From contig CAJUID010000041.1 of the NCBI GenBank assembly GCA_910585905.1, positions 1-26,155 of the forward strand: a DNA stretch of 26,155 nt, written 5' to 3'. The notes beneath the pieces are model-generated. The model was given only the letters and a program-made list of their open reading frames with translations. It had not been told where the DNA came from and made no database searches. Below, one piece after another: positions 23,677-26,155 of this stretch. The position numbers were made by a program, and so were the translations under genes. The stretch is from an uncultured Lachnospiraceae bacterium (GTDB taxonomy: Bacteria > Bacillota > Clostridia > Lachnospirales > Lachnospiraceae). Numbering within the stretch: the first letter of the stretch is position 1; every line of letters begins with the position of its first letter.

Positions 23677-24006
23677 TTATGCAATTTCAATCTCTCCAAA
23701 GACAATATCAATGCCCCAACCGTCATATGCCTTTAAAATATACTTCTCTAGAAGTTTCATGAAATTATAAACCAACCTACAGCAATATTCATCATTCCCC
23801 AAACTTTCTCTTCCCTCTGCATTAAACAATGCCTAGCTCCAGCGGATGTCGCCCATATCCCCAGTTTTATACTCTATAATCTCAGGTACTAACTCTATTA
23901 ATTTAAATTCCATGTCTGTGAACCTGTACCACCCTGCGAACAAAATTCCCACAAAGCACGAGTCAACATCTTGTTGCGGATACGATATGAAAAACCTTTC
24001 TTCCAT
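23677..24006 (-). pseudogene. Gene of unknown function broken by an in-frame amber stop
   Basis: From ATG 24006 the frame reads MEERFFISYPQQDVDSCFVG to DMGDIRWS, meets TAG at 23833-23835, then continues in the same frame for 51 more codons (ALFNAEGRESLGNDEYCCRL to GIDIVFGEIEIA) to TAA at 23677-23679. Both halves look protein-like, so I read it as one ~108-residue protein with a nonsense mutation. There is no ribosome binding site, and a structured repeat lies just upstream at 24048, so the 5' end may also be lost. I do not recognise the family. Confidence 0.5.
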
Positions 24007-24047
24007 TATAAACAAAATATATTCAGATCATATCACGGTTTTTAGAA

Positions 24048-24184
24048 GTCAAATACCCCGCTGCAAGCAACGGGGCATGACTTAGCTTCTTTTTAGCAAG
24101 TTCGCCCCAGAGGGGCGGGGTATTTGACCCTCGCGGCAGTCGCCAAATGCGAGCAAGCTCGCGCTTGGCTCGTTGCTTCGCGGG
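24048..24184. repeat. Structured intergenic repeat with 14-bp terminal inverted repeats
   Basis: GTCAAATACCCCGC (24048-24061) and its exact inverse GCGGGGTATTTGAC (24115-24128) bound a core with two small hairpins (CCCCG/CGGGG and CGCCCC/GGGGCG). A second module follows: GCCAAATGCGAGC (24142-24154), AA, GCTCGCGCTTGGC (24157-24169), a 13-bp stem with one mismatch, closed by outer CCCTCGCG/CGCGGG arms. It is much more GC-rich than its surroundings. The second module has a diverged relative at 25770-25842. The rest of 23680-24422 outside this repeat and the pseudogene is AT-rich with nothing else recognisable. Confidence 0.7.
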
Positions 24185-24319
24185 AATAAATTTTTTTGAT
24201 TTATCTAATTACCTTATGTGATTTGTTTGATTTATCTGTTAAAATATTGATTTAAATGGATATCTTAATATCTCTATCTCAACAAAATTTGACGTTTACC
24301 TCATTAGATATGCTCAATT

Positions 24320-24350
24320 GCCAAACAAACATGAAACATGTTCATTTGGC
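24320..24350. repeat. Inverted repeat before the recombinase gene
   Basis: GCCAAACAAACATG (24320-24333), AAA, CATGTTCATTTGGC (24337-24350): 14-base arms with two mismatches, about 70 bases before the recombinase start. The size is like that of recombinase or repressor binding sites; function is inferred only from position. Confidence 0.5.
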
Positions 24351-24422
24351 CTGGTTCTTTACGAAGATAAATTTGCACAACCCACTTTGCTTTGACGGAG
24401 AATAAAAAGGAGAATTTAAATT

Positions 24423-25343
24423 ATGAATAACCTAGAAGAGATTATAAATAACTACCTTAACTTCTGCGAATTCCAAAAACGGCTGGACGCCAAAACCTTA
24501 AAAGCTTATCGCATTGACTTAAAACAATTTCAGGAACTTGTTCGTGCCGAGTCCATCCCACAACTCACAGCAAATATTTTAGAAAATTATATTTCTACGC
24601 TCCACAAAAGGTGCAAGCCAAGAACCGCAAAACGTAAAATCGCCACCTTAAAAGCGTTTTTTCATTATCTTGAATACAAGGACTTTATTACTGCTAACCC
24701 ACTAAATAAAATTCAAACAAAATTTCGCGAACCAATTATCCTGCCAAAGGTAATTCCTCTGCATACGATAGAAACCTTTTTATCTGTTATGTACCAGCAG
24801 AAAGCACTCGCTGATAGCCTATACCAAAAACGGTGCATAATCCGGGATATCGCTGTAATTGAACTTCTCTTTGCCACTGGAATTAGGATATCTGAACTTT
24901 GTTCTCTAAGGCCAGCAGACATCAACTTGTATGATCAAACTGTCTTAATTTATGGAAAAGGTTCCAAGGAACGCAAAATACAGCTCGGCAATGATAATGT
25001 AATCTCCATTCTGCACGAATATCAGGAAGAATGCCATGATGACATACAAGCCTGCGGTTACTTTTTTGTCAACCGCCTAAAAAGGCGGTTATCTGAACAG
25101 TCTGTCCGCGAAATGATCAACAAATACTGTAGCCTCGCCGCTATTGATCTGCATATCACACCGCATATGTTCCGTCATTCCTTCGCAACCTGCCTGCTTG
25201 AAGCCGATGTCGATATCCGCTATATCCAGGAAATGCTTGGACACAGCTCCATCCATATCACGGAAATTTATACACATGTGGCTATGTCAAAACAAAAGGA
25301 TATTCTAACCACGAAGCATCCAAGAAAAAACTTTTCTATTTGA
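24423..25343 (+). CDS. Tyrosine recombinase (XerC/XerD-like integrase)
   Basis: A 306-residue site-specific recombinase. The N-terminal SAM-like DNA-binding domain (about 5-90) holds TLKAYRIDLKQFQELV. The catalytic domain has the full set: Arg in ATGIRISELCSL, Lys in GKGSKERKIQL, His-x-x-Arg in HMFRHSFATCLLE, His in LGHSSIHIT, and the nucleophile Tyr in EIYTHV. It should be active. AAAGGAG lies about 9 bases before the ATG. It stands alone between decayed genes and structured repeats rather than in a housekeeping locus, so it more likely serves a mobile element or local inversion than chromosome resolution. Confidence 0.92.
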   Translation: MNNLEEIINNYLNFCEFQKRLDAKTLKAYRIDLKQFQELVRAESIPQLTANILENYISTLHKRCKPRTAKRKIATLKAFFHYLEYKDFITANPLNKIQTKFREPIILPKVIPLHTIETFLSVMYQQKALADSLYQKRCIIRDIAVIELLFATGIRISELCSLRPADINLYDQTVLIYGKGSKERKIQLGNDNVISILHEYQEECHDDIQACGYFFVNRLKRRLSEQSVREMINKYCSLAAIDLHITPHMFRHSFATCLLEADVDIRYIQEMLGHSSIHITEIYTHVAMSKQKDILTTKHPRKNFSI

Positions 25344-25372
25344 TATAATGCTTATTTTATATAGATTTTTAT

Positions 25373-25392
25373 GTGTTCAATATTCTGAACAC
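25373..25392. terminator. Hairpin after the recombinase gene
   Basis: GTGTTCA, a 6-base loop and TGAACAC form a perfect 7-bp stem 30 bases after the recombinase stop. No T run follows on the plus strand, so its terminator role is weakly supported. It overlaps the end of the broken membrane-protein frame. Confidence 0.35.
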
Positions 25393-25739
25393 CCAGCGGC
25401 GGAATCTATATTTTTTAAACCCAGCCTGGCAAACTTCAAAAATGCCGCCGCCAATACCGCATATAACATTCTCCTCGTAGCAAATACATCAACGACAAAG
25501 CCACCAAACTGATAAAAAATATATTTGCTAAGCTCTGTCATCATTGAACAATATGGCTACACGAATAAAATCAAATGATAAAATCCTGCTGCGCCATTTG
25601 GACTTAAAAACATAGGAATAAATAGAACTGAGACAATCATTACAAGAACGGTTTTGACTTTCCCCATTTTTTGAAGAAGATAAACTGCTGTTATCCATAA
25701 CATAGCTATTTTGCCAATTTTGCTCTGTGTGCATGATTT
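25377..25739 (-). pseudogene. Remnant of an integral membrane protein gene
   Basis: One minus-strand frame is open from 25739 and reads SKIGKIAMLWITAVYLLQKM then a strongly hydrophobic stretch (VLVMIVSVLFIPMFLS) and GFYHLILFV, meets TAG at 25557-25559, and continues in frame with MTELSKYIFYQFGGFVVDVF and LYAVLAAAFLKFARLGL to TGA at 25377. At least three membrane helices are predicted, with a basic end like that of some ABC-2-type permeases, but I cannot assign a family. There is no start region or ribosome binding site. A 48-base piece matches the left edge of the window. Confidence 0.5.
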
Positions 25740-25769
25740 TCATTTCGAATCAAATGGGACAATTGGAAT

Positions 25770-25842
25770 GCAGTCGCCAAGTGCAAAGAAACTTTTAGTT
25801 CCTTGCAAGCATTCCGTTTGGATCGTTGCGTATGCGAGAATA
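25770..25842 (+). repeat. Diverged copy of the structured repeat module
   Basis: GCAGTCGCCAAGTGC at the left and GGATCGTTGC...GCGAGAATAAA at the right align with GCAGTCGCCAAATGC and GGCTCGTTGC...GCGGGAATAAA of 24136-24190, in the same orientation. The middle has diverged and the hairpin is weaker. The two copies lie on either side of the recombinase gene. From here to 26100 the sequence is AT-rich with no gene that I can support. Confidence 0.6.
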
Positions 25843-26100
25843 AAATTAGCAAAACTCTACTGCCAATATATAACTGCAGATTACTTCTCCAAAAATTAAA
25901 GGAAGTCAAAACGGGACAACAACAGAATGCACTTCAAATTTAGTCCATTAGAAACTACAAGGTTCGAGACGAAAAATAATTTGTGCAAAATTTGCCTTTA
26001 TAGTTTAAACCAATTACACCCTACTTGAAAATAAAATTATATATTCTTTAATATCTCAATTTAAGTTCCTGCAAAAAATAAGGTTTGTTAATAAACTGGT

Positions 26101-26153
26101 GATAATAAAAGATTATCCTCGATTGATGAGATGATGGATAACTTTTTATTATC
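26101..26153. repeat. Double dyad at the right edge
   Basis: GATAATAAAAGATTATCC (26101-26118) and GGATAACTTTTTATTATC (26136-26153) are inverted copies with two mismatches. Each arm is itself a palindrome: GATAAT-N5-ATTATC and GGATAA-N7-TTATCC. This suggests paired operator sites of a gene beyond the window, or a cruciform. Confidence 0.55.
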
Positions 26154-26155
26154 CG

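Noticed and set aside
24423..25343. Housekeeping XerC/XerD assignment for the recombinase
   Set aside because: The catalytic set fits, but the gene lies among pseudogenes and repeats and no dif-like 28-mer was found, so a specific symbol is not justified.
25373..25392. GTTCA...TGAAC as a LexA box
   Set aside because: The half-sites have reversed polarity relative to GAAC-N4-GTTC; better read as a hairpin.
25706..25909. Open frames on both strands around the right-hand repeat
   Set aside because: They run through the structured repeat and have neither start signals nor protein-like composition.

Overview
The window reads as a chromosomal segment of a moderately AT-rich, anaerobic Gram-positive Firmicute, most likely a member of the Lachnospiraceae/Clostridia. 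This rests on the gene content (FeoA-FeoB fusion, FeoB-associated Cys-rich peptide, Crp/Fnr-linked two-cluster ferredoxin, Bacillus-type LexA operator, strong AGGAGG-like ribosome binding sites) and on the codon and intergenic style. No rRNA, tRNA or CRISPR array was seen.

Layout. (1) 1-4.6 kb: a 3' scrap of a membrane-protein gene at the left edge; a MerR-family regulator with a GyrI-like effector domain; then, convergent, a two-component system (PhoB-type regulator and a large kinase with a ~400-residue outside domain). (2) 4.6-6.6 kb: a long structured leader followed by pyrB-pyrI (aspartate carbamoyltransferase). (3) 6.6-13.8 kb, minus strand: feoAB iron transporter, a dCache-type chemoreceptor, an FMN-binding-type lipoprotein, a GT4 glycosyltransferase and, upstream, a bacteriohemerythrin fused to a CheX-like domain. 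This is a neighbourhood of iron, redox and taxis functions. (4) 13.9-16.2 kb: a secreted Big2 (Ig-like) repeat protein with its own promoter. (5) 16.2-21.9 kb, minus strand: housekeeping genes holA, a MATE exporter, lexA with an SOS box, rsfS, yqeK, nadD, yhbY, headed by a FeoB-associated Cys-rich membrane peptide and its promoter. (6) 21.9-23.6 kb: a ferredoxin-like protein divergent from a Crp/Fnr-type regulator, with a 14-bp palindrome centred at -41.5 of the predicted ferredoxin promoter. (7) 23.6-26.2 kb: a decayed accessory zone with two pseudogenes, an intact tyrosine recombinase and structured intergenic repeats on both sides of it.

The most unusual items are: a two-hairpin intergenic repeat with compensatory changes, found both in the pyrB leader and between feoAB and the hemerythrin gene; a class-II-like Crp/Fnr operator; the hemerythrin/CheX-like fusion near feoAB and a chemoreceptor; a strongly initiated small ORF and double hairpin ahead of rsfS; and a recombinase flanked by related structured repeats beside pieces of the same broken membrane-protein gene found at both ends of the window. 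Start codons were moved inward from the longest open frame where a ribosome binding site clearly favoured an internal start; these choices are stated in each entry.
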